64,000 bases of DNA from Desulfuromonas versatilis (GTDB taxonomy: Bacteria > Desulfobacterota > Desulfuromonadia > Desulfuromonadales > NIT-T3). A program made the translations under genes and the position numbers. The first letter of the stretch is position 1. Each line of letters begins with the position of its first letter. Below the pieces are notes generated by a model that worked only from the letters and a program-made list of their open reading frames with translations, had not been told where the DNA came from and ran no database searches. The stretch is taken from assembly GCF_019704135.1 (NCBI RefSeq), contig NZ_AP024355.1, positions 496,001 through 560,000 of the forward strand, written 5' to 3'. This document shows positions 34,659-44,189 of the stretch, one piece after another.

Positions 34659-35111
34659 TCAGCCGGCCCTGCCGACCCGGATGGCCTCCCTGGCAAGCTC
34701 GTCGCAGCGTTCGTTCTCGGGGTGTCCGGCGTGGCCGCGCACCCAGTGCCACTCCACCTGGTGCTTTGCGGTCAGCTCCAGCAGCCGTTCCCACAGGTCG
34801 CGGTTGGCGACGTCTTTTTTTTGACTGTTTTTCCAGCCGCGCTTGACCCACCCCTGGATCCATTCGGTCATCCCTTTTTTCACGTATTCCGAATCGGTGG
34901 TCATCTGGACCCGGCAGGGGCGCTTGAGGGCTTCCAGCCCGGCGATGGCGCCCATCAGCTCCATGCGGTTGTTGGTGGTCTGCGGATCGAACCCCGAGAG
35001 TTCCTTGACCTTGTCCCCCCAGCGCAGGATGGTGCCGTAGCCGCCCGGGCCTGGATTGCCGGAGCAAGCCCCGTCGGAGAAGATCTCGACGGTATTGGAT
35101 GTCTGGGTCAT
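34659..35111 (-). CDS. rnhA: Ribonuclease HI
   Basis: 150 residues, the standard length. [16 protein letters not shown] (catalytic Asp), [18 protein letters not shown] (Glu), [14 protein letters not shown] (Asp) and [21 protein letters not shown] (His, Asp) supply the complete DEDD active site. It degrades the RNA strand of RNA-DNA hybrids. ATG 35111 follows AAGGA; the longer frame would run into the tRNA-Glu gene. Confidence 0.96.
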   Translation of the reverse strand: MTQTSNTVEIFSDGACSGNPGPGGYGTILRWGDKVKELSGFDPQTTNNRMELMGAIAGLEALKRPCRVQMTTDSEYVKKGMTEWIQGWVKRGWKNSQKKDVANRDLWERLLELTAKHQVEWHWVRGHAGHPENERCDELAREAIRVGRAG

Positions 35112-35190
35112 TGGGTGTCCTTGCGAAGCTGAACTATAAGAGCTGAATATTACAGGAAGCCTGGAGGATGTTAAAGAAAAAGACCGCGGA

Positions 35191-35229
35191 AACGAAAACA
35201 GCCCCGCTACCGAAATAGCGGGGCTGTTT
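35191..35229 (-). terminator. Intrinsic terminator of the tRNA operon
   Basis: Fourteen-bp perfect stem (35196-35209 with 35216-35229) with a six-base loop; on the minus strand it ends in a T-rich stretch immediately after the two tRNA genes. Confidence 0.88.
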
Positions 35230-35235
35230 CCTGTT

Positions 35236-35313
35236 TGGCGTCCCCAGGGGGATTCGAACCCCCGTCGCCGGCGTGAAAGGCCGGTGTCCTGGGCCAGGCT
35301 AGACGATAGGGAC
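35236..35313 (-). tRNA. tRNA-Glu (TTC)
   Basis: 78 bases including an encoded CCA. Acceptor, D, anticodon and T arms all pair; the loop reads CTTTCAC with anticodon TTC. It is very close to the familiar bacterial tRNA-Glu sequence. Co-transcribed after tRNA-Lys. Confidence 0.97.
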
Positions 35314-35366
35314 TTAACCTTCAAGCCCCCGCGGGAAATGACCCCGCAGGATACTGCTTTAAAAAA

Positions 35367-35442
35367 TGGTGAGCCGGGGGGGGATCGAACCCACGACCAT
35401 CTGATTAAAAGTCAGATGCTCTACCAACTGAGCTACCGGCTC
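35367..35442 (-). tRNA. tRNA-Lys (TTT)
   Basis: 76 bases including CCA. Anticodon loop CTTTTAA, anticodon TTT, D arm AGCTCAGTTGGTAGAGC. The T stem has one U-C mismatch (second pair) because the 3' strand is a run of C; the other arms pair fully. Confidence 0.95.
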
Positions 35443-35454
35443 ACGAGGATTGAC

Positions 35455-35483
35455 TTTATACCGGAACCCGTCGGCCCCGTCAA
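35455..35483 (-). promoter_or_regulatory. Promoter of the tRNA-Lys/tRNA-Glu operon
   Basis: On the minus strand TTGACG (35483-35478), 17-base spacer, TATAAA (35460-35455), 13 bases before the tRNA-Lys gene, the usual layout for stable RNA genes. Confidence 0.7.
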
Positions 35484-35551
35484 CCCTTTTTTTTATTTTT
35501 TTTCGGCCCCGACCCTAGAAGCCCGGTTTTTCCTGGAGTGTTGGAAAAAAC

Positions 35552-36850
<1,299 letters not shown>

Positions 36851-36868
36851 TTATTCTCCTGATCCGAA

Positions 36869-38155
36869 TTACAGGGCGAAATTCCCGGCGAGCAGCGCCG
36901 AGTAGGAAACCCCGGTTTCATTGCCGTCGGCCAGATGGATGAGGCGAACCTTTTCCTGGTCTTCCTCGATGACCATGACGTAACGGAAATTCATTTTGTG
37001 TGCGTAGTCCAGGGTTGCCCCCAGGTCGCGGCGGATGATGTCGCGGGCCGCGGAAAAACCCTGCTGGCGCAGGGCCCGGGCCGCCCGCTGGGCCCGCTGC
37101 TTGTCGGCGCCGGGCTGAAAAATCAGCACGTCGGTGTTTACCACGCCGGCCGTATCCAGTTCCCGGTCGAGGGCGAACAGCAGGTTGAGCAGGTTGAAGG
37201 TGAAGCCGGTGGCGGGCGCGGGGAAGCCGTAGCGGGCGGTCAGGTTGTCGTAGCGCCCCCCCGAGCAGACCGCCCGGCCCATGCCGGTGAGAAATCCCTG
37301 AAAGGTCAGGCCGGTGTGATAATCGAGTCCGCGCAACTCCCCCAGGTCGAAGGTGACGTGCTCCTCCACCCCGTAGACCTTGAGTACCTCGAGGACCTGG
37401 GAGAGGTTTTCCAGCGCGCGCTGCGAACGTTCGTTGCTGACCACTTTCGCGGCGCGCTCGAGAACCTCCTGGCCGCCGAACAGGCGGGGCAGGGCCAGCA
37501 GCTCCTCCCGTGCCTGATCGCTCAGCGGCGCCTGCTCCACCAGGGCCCGGAGCCCGGAGCTGTCCTTGCGGGCGATGGCTCCCTGCACCTCCCGGGAGAG
37601 GGCGGGGGGCAGCGGGCAGCCCTCCATGACCCCGCGGAAAAATTCGACCTGGCCGATGTCGATGGTGAACTCTGCGGCGCCAAGGGCCTTCAGGGTCTCC
37701 ACCGCCATGGCGATCATCTCCGCATCGGCCTCGGGGCTGTCCAGGCCGATCATCTCCACGCCGGCCTGGAAAATCTCCCGGTCCTTGCCGGCCTGCTGCT
37801 CGGTGTGGCGCAGCACCCGCCCCGAATAATAGAGGCGCAGGGGGAGGGGGAACTCGCGCATGCGGGTCGCCACGATGCGCGCCACCTGGGGCGTGATGTC
37901 GGGGGGAAAGGCCACCAGTCGGCCGCTCTGCCGGTCGTCGAAGCGAAAGGTCTTCTCCCGCAGTCCCTCGCCGAGGCCCCGCTCCAGAACGTGGAGAAAT
38001 TCCAGGCCGGGCGGGGTAATGGGGCGGAAGCCCCACTGGGAGAAGACGCTGCGCAGGGTCCGGTTCAAAAATTCAATTTTGGCCGCCTTGATGGGGAGAA
38101 AGTCTTTGACCCCTTTGGGCAGGGTCAACTCCGGAACGGCATCGATTGGGTTCAT
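36869..38155 (-). CDS. hisZ: ATP phosphoribosyltransferase regulatory subunit
   Basis: 428 residues. Homologous to the catalytic core of histidyl-tRNA synthetase (PKGVKDFLPIKAAKIEFLNRTLR, YYSGRVLRHTEQQAGKDREIFQAGVEMIG, LDYHTGLTFQGFLTGMGRAVCSGGRYDNL) but without the anticodon-binding domain fold expected of a true synthetase, and with the second synthetase motif altered. HisZ partners the short form of HisG and gives it histidine feedback control; hisG lies elsewhere. Situated between serA and purA. Confidence 0.93.
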   Translation of the reverse strand: MNPIDAVPELTLPKGVKDFLPIKAAKIEFLNRTLRSVFSQWGFRPITPPGLEFLHVLERGLGEGLREKTFRFDDRQSGRLVAFPPDITPQVARIVATRMREFPLPLRLYYSGRVLRHTEQQAGKDREIFQAGVEMIGLDSPEADAEMIAMAVETLKALGAAEFTIDIGQVEFFRGVMEGCPLPPALSREVQGAIARKDSSGLRALVEQAPLSDQAREELLALPRLFGGQEVLERAAKVVSNERSQRALENLSQVLEVLKVYGVEEHVTFDLGELRGLDYHTGLTFQGFLTGMGRAVCSGGRYDNLTARYGFPAPATGFTFNLLNLLFALDRELDTAGVVNTDVLIFQPGADKQRAQRAARALRQQGFSAARDIIRRDLGATLDYAHKMNFRYVMVIEEDQEKVRLIHLADGNETGVSYSALLAGNFAL

Positions 38156-38235
38156 TGTAATATCCGATCAGCTCCCGGGGGGCACGGCCAAGGCCGGGCC
38201 GGGGAGGCGGGTCCGAGTTCAGTGGCGGTTGCGCG

Positions 38236-39819
38236 TCAAAGTCTGACTTGAACGGCCGACAGGATATGCTCATTGTCTCTGAGCCGCGCCAGCAGCGGTT
38301 CGGGGACCGGGCTGTCGATGTTGATCAGCGAGACCGCATGGCCTCGCATCTTGCGCCGAGACAGGTTCATCATGGCGATATTGACCTCCGCCTCGGCCAA
38401 GACCTGACCGATGAAGCCAATCACTCCGGGGCGGTCGTCGTTGTGCAGCACCAGGATGTTCCCTTGGGGGACTGCCTCGACATGGTAATCATCCACCCGG
38501 ACGATCCGGTAGTCGTTTTCGCCGAACAGGGCGCCGCAGACCGAGCGCTCTCCGTCACTGCCGCTGACCGTCAGGCGGATCATGTTCGAGTATCCCTCGG
38601 TCGCGCTGCTGCGTGCCTCCACCACCCGGATGCCGCGCTCCCGGGCAAAATGGGGAGCGTTGACGTAATTGACCAGCGGGCCGATCATGGGGGTCAGCAG
38701 CCCCTTGAGCAGGGCCATGGAGATCGGGCCGGTGGGGTGTTCGGTGACGGTCCCGGCGTATTCCACGGTGATGGTCTGCAAGCCCTTGGTGTGCAGCTGC
38801 GCCTGGAACGCGCCGAGCCGTTCGGCGAGTTCCAGGTAGGGGCGCAAAATGGCCAGCAGCTCGGCGCTGATGGAGGGGACGTTGAGGGCGTTGACGATCT
38901 CCCCCTTCTGGAGAAAGGCCACCACCTGTCGCGCCGCCTGCATGGTGACGTTGATCTGCGCGTCCACGGTTGCGGCCCGCAGGTGCGGGGTGCAGATGAC
39001 CTGGTCGAGGGCCAGCAGCGGGTTGTCCGGCCCCGGGGGCTCCTTGGCGAAGACATCGATGGCCGCTCCGGCCACCCGCCCCTGGCGGATGGCCTCGGCC
39101 AACGCCGCCTCATCCAGCAGCCCGCCCAGGGCGCAGTTGATGATCCGGCAGCCCGGCTTGACCTTGGCCAGCGCATCCTCGTCGATGATGTTGGCGGTCT
39201 CCGGACTCATCGGGACATGCAGGGTCAGAAAGTCGGAGCGGGCCAGCAGCTCATCGAAGCTGACCGGCTCGGCACCCATCTGGCGCAGGACATCTTCGGC
39301 AAGGTAGGGGTCGTAGGCGATAACCTGCAGCCGCAGGCCGAGGGCCCTTTCCACCACCAGACGGCCGATTTTTCCCGCGCCGATCACCCCGAGGGTCTTG
39401 CCGGCGATGTCCACCCCCAGAAACCGGTCCTTTTCCCAGCGTCCGGCCTTGGTGGAGCGGTGGGCGTCGGGGATCTGCCGGGCCAGGGCCATCAGCATGG
39501 CGATGGTGTGCTCGGCGGTGGTCGTGGTGCTGCCGAAGGGGGTGTTCATGATGACCACGCCCTTGCGGTTGGCCACATCCATATCCATGTTCTCCACGCC
39601 AATGCCGGCGCGGGCCACGACCTTGAGCCTGGTGGCCGCCTGCAGAACCGCCTCGGTGACCTGGGTGCCGCCCCGCACGATCAGGGCGTCGGCATCGGTG
39701 ACCGCGGTCAGCAATTCGGCGTAGGTCAGCCCCGGCTGGTAATCCAGAGTAATCCCCTTGGTCTCCTGGAGAATTTTCAGGCCTTCGGGGGAAAACTTGT
39801 CAGAAACCAGCACCTTCAT
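38236..39819 (-). CDS. serA: D-3-phosphoglycerate dehydrogenase
   Basis: 527 residues, the long form. Substrate- and NAD-binding domains at about 1-310 (LGVIGAGKIGRLVVERALGL is the Rossmann loop; HLRAATVDAQ replaces the usual HLGAST with an arginine near the catalytic His), an intervening ASB domain to about 450 and a C-terminal ACT domain (VLHNDDRPGVIGFIGQVLAEAEVNIAMMNLSRR) for serine feedback. It converts 3-phosphoglycerate to 3-phosphohydroxypyruvate. Start ATG 39819 gives the conserved MKVLVSDKFSPEG. Confidence 0.95.
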   Translation of the reverse strand: MKVLVSDKFSPEGLKILQETKGITLDYQPGLTYAELLTAVTDADALIVRGGTQVTEAVLQAATRLKVVARAGIGVENMDMDVANRKGVVIMNTPFGSTTTTAEHTIAMLMALARQIPDAHRSTKAGRWEKDRFLGVDIAGKTLGVIGAGKIGRLVVERALGLRLQVIAYDPYLAEDVLRQMGAEPVSFDELLARSDFLTLHVPMSPETANIIDEDALAKVKPGCRIINCALGGLLDEAALAEAIRQGRVAGAAIDVFAKEPPGPDNPLLALDQVICTPHLRAATVDAQINVTMQAARQVVAFLQKGEIVNALNVPSISAELLAILRPYLELAERLGAFQAQLHTKGLQTITVEYAGTVTEHPTGPISMALLKGLLTPMIGPLVNYVNAPHFARERGIRVVEARSSATEGYSNMIRLTVSGSDGERSVCGALFGENDYRIVRVDDYHVEAVPQGNILVLHNDDRPGVIGFIGQVLAEAEVNIAMMNLSRRKMRGHAVSLINIDSPVPEPLLARLRDNEHILSAVQVRL

Positions 39820-39878
39820 GGCGGAAACCTGGTTGGGGGCAGCGGGCAAGGGCGAGAAAAGACTGTACCAAAATCAGT

Positions 39879-39907
39879 AAATTAGCAATATGGGGCCCGG
39901 ATGTCAA
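39879..39907 (-). promoter_or_regulatory. Candidate promoter of serA-hisZ-purA
   Basis: On the minus strand TTGACA (39907-39902), 17-base spacer, TAATTT (39884-39879), about 60 bases upstream of serA. Confidence 0.5.
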
Positions 39908-40027
39908 GGGCAAAGCCCTGTGCATTGGGGCGGGAAAAGGAATGTTAAATCAGGCGGATAGCGAAAGAGAGGGAAAGCTGCTCGGTGGCCGCGGCCGAAC
40001 CGCTGGAGGCGGCCGGGTCAGGGGACG

Positions 40028-40053
40028 AAAAAAGCCCTGCCGCGAGGCAGGGC
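40028..40053 (-). terminator. Intrinsic terminator of the cold shock gene
   Basis: On the minus strand GCCCTGCC pairs with GGCAGGGC (40053-40046, 40041-40034) around a four-base loop, followed by TTTTTT. Confidence 0.9.
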
Positions 40054-40082
40054 CGGAGTTTTACGGAGAAAATCCTGCGGAC

Positions 40083-40283
40083 TCAGGCCCGGACCACATC
40101 CTGGGCCTGGGGGCCTTTGGGGCCCTGGATAATGTTGAAGCTGACCGAATCACCCTGGCCAAGGGTTTTGAATCCCTCCATTTTGATCGCCGTGTAATGG
40201 ACGAATACGTCAGGCCCGCCCGGCTGCTCGATGAAACCAAATCCCTTTGCCTCATTGAACCATTTCACAGTTCCTGTCGTCAT
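40083..40283 (-). CDS. Cold shock domain protein (CspA family)
   Basis: 66 residues, a single OB-fold. [31 protein letters not shown] contains both RNA-binding motifs (KGFGFI and VFVHY). ATG 40283 follows AGGAGAAG. It binds single-stranded RNA and acts as an RNA chaperone. It is a monocistronic gene with its own promoter, terminator and a 66-base leader that can form alternative hairpins. Confidence 0.95.
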   Translation of the reverse strand: MTTGTVKWFNEAKGFGFIEQPGGPDVFVHYTAIKMEGFKTLGQGDSVSFNIIQGPKGPQAQDVVRA

Positions 40284-40355
40284 TTGCGCCTTCTCCTGTC
40301 TTGAAACCCTGCACCATCTCCGGGGGCTGTCCCTGGAGAACTCCAACCAGGGCAA

Positions 40356-40383
40356 ACTTTAACCCATGAGAGGGAAAAATCAA
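40356..40383 (-). promoter_or_regulatory. Candidate promoter of the cold shock gene
   Basis: On the minus strand TTGATT (40383-40378), 16-base spacer, TAAAGT (40361-40356). Confidence 0.45.
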
Positions 40384-40412
40384 CCGAATTGTTAAAAAAA
40401 CTCCATGATGAG

Positions 40413-40452
40413 AAAAAAAGAGAGCGAAACCTCGCCGGCAGGTTTCGCTCTC
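40413..40452 (-). terminator. Intrinsic terminator of the zinc-ribbon mini-gene
   Basis: Thirteen-bp perfect stem (40420-40432 with 40440-40452) with a seven-base loop and, on the minus strand, a TTTTTTT tail. It follows the mini-gene stop by 37 bases. Confidence 0.9.
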
Positions 40453-40489
40453 CTGTCGTAAGCAGCGCCTGGATGGGAAATGCCGACCT

Positions 40490-40654
40490 CTACCGGTCCC
40501 GGTCAGTGCTCTCGCGTTCCCCCTGGGTCACCCTGGCCAGGCAGGGAGGGCAGATGGTCGTGGTGTCGATTTCGCAGAGATTCTTGCGTATCTGGTGTCC
40601 CTGGGCCTCGACCACCCCCTGATATTTTCCGCACCACCCACAATACTTCAACAC
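40490..40654 (-). CDS. 54-residue zinc-ribbon-like protein
   Basis: A short frame on the minus strand from GTG 40654 (TTG 40651 is also possible) to TAG 40490. AGGGG lies 7 bases upstream. The protein begins MLKYCGWCGKYQGVVEAQGH and continues to TTTICPPCLARV, so it has two CxxC pairs (Cys 5, 8 and 35, 38) that would bind one zinc ion, then a charged tail. The layout (CxWC near the start, ICPxCL at the end) resembles the zinc-ribbon tails of some response regulators. It is backed by a strong terminator just downstream. Function unknown. Confidence 0.72.
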   Translation of the reverse strand: MLKYCGWCGKYQGVVEAQGHQIRKNLCEIDTTTICPPCLARVTQGERESTDRDR

Positions 40655-40892
40655 AAGCAGACCCCTGTGAGATAGGGTTAATTATTCATCACGGTAGCAC
40701 AGCAACCTGGCCTGTCAAGCGATCCGCCCAGGTGTTCTGAGGCTATGGGCCTGATTTCATGAGTCCTTACCGGCCAGCCGCGCAGGTCATCGCCTTGGCT
40801 GATGGTTCGAAACATCATCGACGAACCTGTGCGGGCGTCCCGGATTACCTGACGCCTTTTCCCGCTTTTTCTGCCCGTTCCCCTGATCCGGG

Positions 40893-42389
40893 TCAGCGCT
40901 TGCGCAGGTATTCCACGAGCAGGCGCACCCCGACCCCGGTGGCCCCCTTGGGGATATAGGGGCGACCCTTTTCTTCCCAGGCGGTGCCGGCGATGTCCAG
41001 GTGCGCCCAGGTGTATTCCTCGGCGAATTTCTGCAGAAAGGCGGCGGCGGTGATGGTGCCCGCCGGGCGGCCACCGGTGTTTTTCACGTCGGCGATGTCG
41101 CTTTTGATCTGCTGGGCGTATTCCTCCCAGAGAGGCAACTGCCAGAGGCGCTCCCCGCAATGTTCCCCGGACTTGAGCAGTTGCCTGATCAGACCCTCAT
41201 GGTTGCCCATGACCCCTGTGGCATGGTGCCCCAGGGCGATGATGCAGGCCCCGGTGAGTGTGGCCAGGTCGATGACCACCCGGGGGTTGAAGCGTTTGAC
41301 GTAGGTCAGGGCGTCGGCCAGAATCAGCCGCCCTTCGGCGTCGGTGTTGAGCACCTCGATGGTTTTCCCGGAAAGCGAAGTCAGGATGTCGCCGGGGCGG
41401 ATGGCGCTGCCCGAGGGGAGATTCTCCACCGCGGGGACCACGCCCACCAGGTGCACCGGCAGCTTGAGCAGGGCGGCGCTCAGCATGGTGCCGAGGACGG
41501 CGGCGCCGCCGGCCATGTCCATCTTCATCTCGTCCATCTTTTCCGCCGGCTTCAGCGAGATGCCGCCCGAGTCGAAGACCACCCCCTTGCCGACCAGGGC
41601 GATGGGGTGGGAGTCGCCGTTGTCCCCCCGATATTCGAGCACGATCAGGCGCGGCTCGCGGATGCTCCCCTGGGCCACCCCGAGCAGCGCCCCGAACCCC
41701 TGCTGCTCCAGGCTGGCGCGCTCGAGAATCGTACAGCTCATGCCGGTCTCCTCGGCGATCGCCCGGGCCCGCCGGGCGAGAAAATCCGGTGATTTGGTGT
41801 TGCCGGGCTCGTTGACCAGGTCCCGGGCCAGGATCACCCCGCGGCTGATGTGCAGCGCTTCGGCAACCCCCTGCCCGGCCTGCTCGGCCTGGCTCTTTTT
41901 GCCGACCAGCAGGCGGATCTCCTCCAGCGGTGAGGGGAGGTCGTCGCGGTTTTCCGTGCGGTAGTGATCGAAGCGGTAACTGGCCAGCGCCAGCGACTCG
42001 GTGACGGCCTGGGCGAGGGTGGCGGGAGTGCTGCCGCGAAACGGCAGGGAGTCGAGGTCGATGGTGCAGGCGGCGATTCTCTTGCCCTGCAGATAGGCCA
42101 CAACGCTGCCGACGGCCTGGCGGATGCGTTCGGGCCCCGCCCCTTTTTCCTTGCCCAGGCCGACCAGCAGCACCCGGTCTGCGGGGAGGTTTTTTCCCGG
42201 GTGCAGCAGCAGGTGCTCGCGGTGCTTGGCGGAAAACTCCTTGTCGCGCTGGGAGCGCTGCAGGGCGCCTTCGAGGAGGGTGTCGAGTTCCTTGAACAGG
42301 GGGCTGCGGAGCTTGCCCTCGTAGGCCCCGAGCACCAGGCAGGGGGTTTTCTGCTGCAGGATTTTGCCGTGTTTGACCGTGATATTCAT
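40893..42389 (-). CDS. pepA: Leucyl aminopeptidase (M17)
   Basis: 498 residues. The C-terminal peptidase domain has LVGKGVVFDSGGISLKPAEKMDEMKMDMAGGAAVLG and the signature NTDAEGRLILADAL, containing the Lys, Asp and Glu ligands of the two metal ions. The N-terminal third is the regulatory domain. It removes N-terminal residues from peptides in the cytoplasm as a hexamer. Start ATG 42389 follows AAAGGA and overlaps the glpD stop in ATGA. Confidence 0.95.
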   Translation of the reverse strand: MNITVKHGKILQQKTPCLVLGAYEGKLRSPLFKELDTLLEGALQRSQRDKEFSAKHREHLLLHPGKNLPADRVLLVGLGKEKGAGPERIRQAVGSVVAYLQGKRIAACTIDLDSLPFRGSTPATLAQAVTESLALASYRFDHYRTENRDDLPSPLEEIRLLVGKKSQAEQAGQGVAEALHISRGVILARDLVNEPGNTKSPDFLARRARAIAEETGMSCTILERASLEQQGFGALLGVAQGSIREPRLIVLEYRGDNGDSHPIALVGKGVVFDSGGISLKPAEKMDEMKMDMAGGAAVLGTMLSAALLKLPVHLVGVVPAVENLPSGSAIRPGDILTSLSGKTIEVLNTDAEGRLILADALTYVKRFNPRVVIDLATLTGACIIALGHHATGVMGNHEGLIRQLLKSGEHCGERLWQLPLWEEYAQQIKSDIADVKNTGGRPAGTITAAAFLQKFAEEYTWAHLDIAGTAWEEKGRPYIPKGATGVGVRLLVEYLRKR

Positions 42390-44041
42390 GAAAGGTCCTT
42401 TCCTGGAATGGCGTTGGCGTTTTGGCGTTGATAGGCTTCGGTCATGCGGTCGCCGCGTCCGGCGTCCCAGCCGAGCCGCCGGCCCATCAGGGCCGAGACC
42501 GCAGCCAGTTCCGCAAGGCCGCGGCCCCGGGTGAGGGTCAGGCCGGTGCGGCGGCGCAGGATATCCTCGGGAGTGCGGGCCCATTCGCAGTCGACGGCGA
42601 AGGCCACCTCGGCGGCCAGCAAGGTCGAATCGCGGCACACCGGCTGCAGCAGCTCAGGCTCCCGCCGGGCCAGCTCCAGTAATTCGCCGGTGCGGGATCC
42701 GTAGCGATCGAGCAGCCTCCCTGCCTGGTCCGGAGCCAGGGCGAAATCGCCAGCCAGGGCGGCCAGGCGGCGCTGGCGGAAAGCGTGGAAATCTCCCGTG
42801 ACCCCGCCGGCCAGGGGGATGCGCTGGGTCAGGGAGGGGCCCTGGCCGCGCCCCAGGCGCTCGGCGACCAGGCTGGCCACCTCGGCGGCCACCGCCCGGT
42901 ATGTGGTGTATTTGCCCCCGCCGACGGAGATCAACCCCGAACCCGAGATGTAGATCCGGTGCTCCCGGGAAACCCGGCCCGTCTGCACCGCGGCATCCTC
43001 CCGGACCAGCGGCCGCAGGCCGCTGAAGGCGGCGACCACCTGGGAGCGGGCAATGGGGCCGCAGCGAAGCTGCCGGGAGCACTCGCGCAGCAGGTAGTCG
43101 ATATCCTCCGTGGTAGGTTCCACCGTGTCGGGATGGCCGGTGAAGTCCACGTCGGTAGTCCCCACCATGGAGAGTTCGCCCCAGGGAATGACGAAGAACA
43201 GCCGCTGGTCTCCGCCGGCGCTCAGGTAGAGGGCTTCCCTGCCCCGGTGCAGGGCGGGGACCAGGATGTGGGTGCCGCGGGTCGGGCGAAGTTTGGTTTC
43301 CTGCTCCCCGTCCAGGGCGCAGACCCCGTCCAGCCAGGGCCCGCAGGCATTGATCACCGTGGCAGCCTCCACCTCGAGTTCCCTGCCCGATTCCAGGTCG
43401 CGCAGGCGCGCCCCGCAGACCTGGTGGCCGCGCTTGAGCAGCCCGGTGACCTCGAGGTAGTTGCAGGCCTCGGCCCCGGCCGCCACCGCGGACAGCACGT
43501 TCTCCAGGCAAAGCCGGGCGTCGTCCATGCGGCAGTCCCAGTAGACGGCGACCCCCGCCAGGCTCTCGGCGCGCAGGGCCGGCTCGCGTTCCAGGGCGGC
43601 GGCGGGCGAGAGGATGCTGTGATGGTGGGTGTTGCGAAACAGGGCCAGCAGGTCGTAAAGCAGCATTCCGGCCCGAATGGTCGGCAGGCTGCGGGCATCG
43701 CCGCGATAGACCGGGATGAAAAACGGCATGGGTCGTACCAGGTGCGGGGCGATCTTCTGCAGGATCCGCCGCTCCCGGCAGGCTTCGAAGACCAGGCGGA
43801 AATTGAGTCGCTCCAGGTAGCGGAGGCCGCCATGGACCAGTTTGGTCGAGGCGCTGGAGGCTCCGCAGCCGAAATCGCCCTTGTCGACCAGGGCCACGCT
43901 CAGCCCGCGCAGGGCGAGGTCCCGGCAGATTCCGGCGCCGTTGATGCCCCCGCCGACCACAAGCACGTCGTAGCGCCGGCGGGTAAGCCGCTGCGGGTCT
44001 CTGCAGGCAGGGGATGGAGGTGTCGCCACAGCGCTCTTCAT
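42386..44041 (-). CDS. glpD: Aerobic-type glycerol-3-phosphate dehydrogenase
   Basis: 551 residues. VLVVGGGINGAGICRDLALRGLSVALVDKGDFGCGASSASTKLVHGGLRYLE is the FAD-binding N terminus, and PWGELSMVGTTDVDFTG with GGKYTTYRAVA are conserved further on. It oxidises glycerol 3-phosphate to dihydroxyacetone phosphate at the membrane and delivers electrons to quinone. It is the first gene of a two-gene unit with pepA. The C-terminal helical domain (GDFALAPDQAGRLLDRYGSRTGELLELA) is complete. Confidence 0.94.
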   Translation of the reverse strand: MKSAVATPPSPACRDPQRLTRRRYDVLVVGGGINGAGICRDLALRGLSVALVDKGDFGCGASSASTKLVHGGLRYLERLNFRLVFEACRERRILQKIAPHLVRPMPFFIPVYRGDARSLPTIRAGMLLYDLLALFRNTHHHSILSPAAALEREPALRAESLAGVAVYWDCRMDDARLCLENVLSAVAAGAEACNYLEVTGLLKRGHQVCGARLRDLESGRELEVEAATVINACGPWLDGVCALDGEQETKLRPTRGTHILVPALHRGREALYLSAGGDQRLFFVIPWGELSMVGTTDVDFTGHPDTVEPTTEDIDYLLRECSRQLRCGPIARSQVVAAFSGLRPLVREDAAVQTGRVSREHRIYISGSGLISVGGGKYTTYRAVAAEVASLVAERLGRGQGPSLTQRIPLAGGVTGDFHAFRQRRLAALAGDFALAPDQAGRLLDRYGSRTGELLELARREPELLQPVCRDSTLLAAEVAFAVDCEWARTPEDILRRRTGLTLTRGRGLAELAAVSALMGRRLGWDAGRGDRMTEAYQRQNANAIPGKDLS

Positions 44042-44086
44042 AGTATTTAAGTGTATCTATATACTGATGGTTTTTCAATTGCGGCT

Positions 44087-44114
44087 TTGACTTTCCAGGG
44101 GCCTTGGGTAGACT
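44087..44114 (+). promoter_or_regulatory. Candidate promoter of the 284-residue lipoprotein gene
   Basis: TTGACT (44087-44092), 16-base spacer, TAGACT (44109-44114), about 75 bases before the start. Confidence 0.5.
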
Positions 44115-44189
44115 GATGAAGGCCCGGGAGCAGGTACCTGGGGAAAGATGGGATGAACCCGTTTAGATGAGAACCTACAGGAGGTGTCC

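Noticed and set aside
39942-40304. Plus-strand frame of 120 codons antisense to the cold shock gene
   Set aside because: No family, and it covers a certain cold shock gene with its terminator.
44055-44070. GTAT-N4-ATAC inverted repeat ahead of glpD
   Set aside because: Arms of only four bases with mismatched flanks in an AT-rich stretch; not distinguishable from chance.
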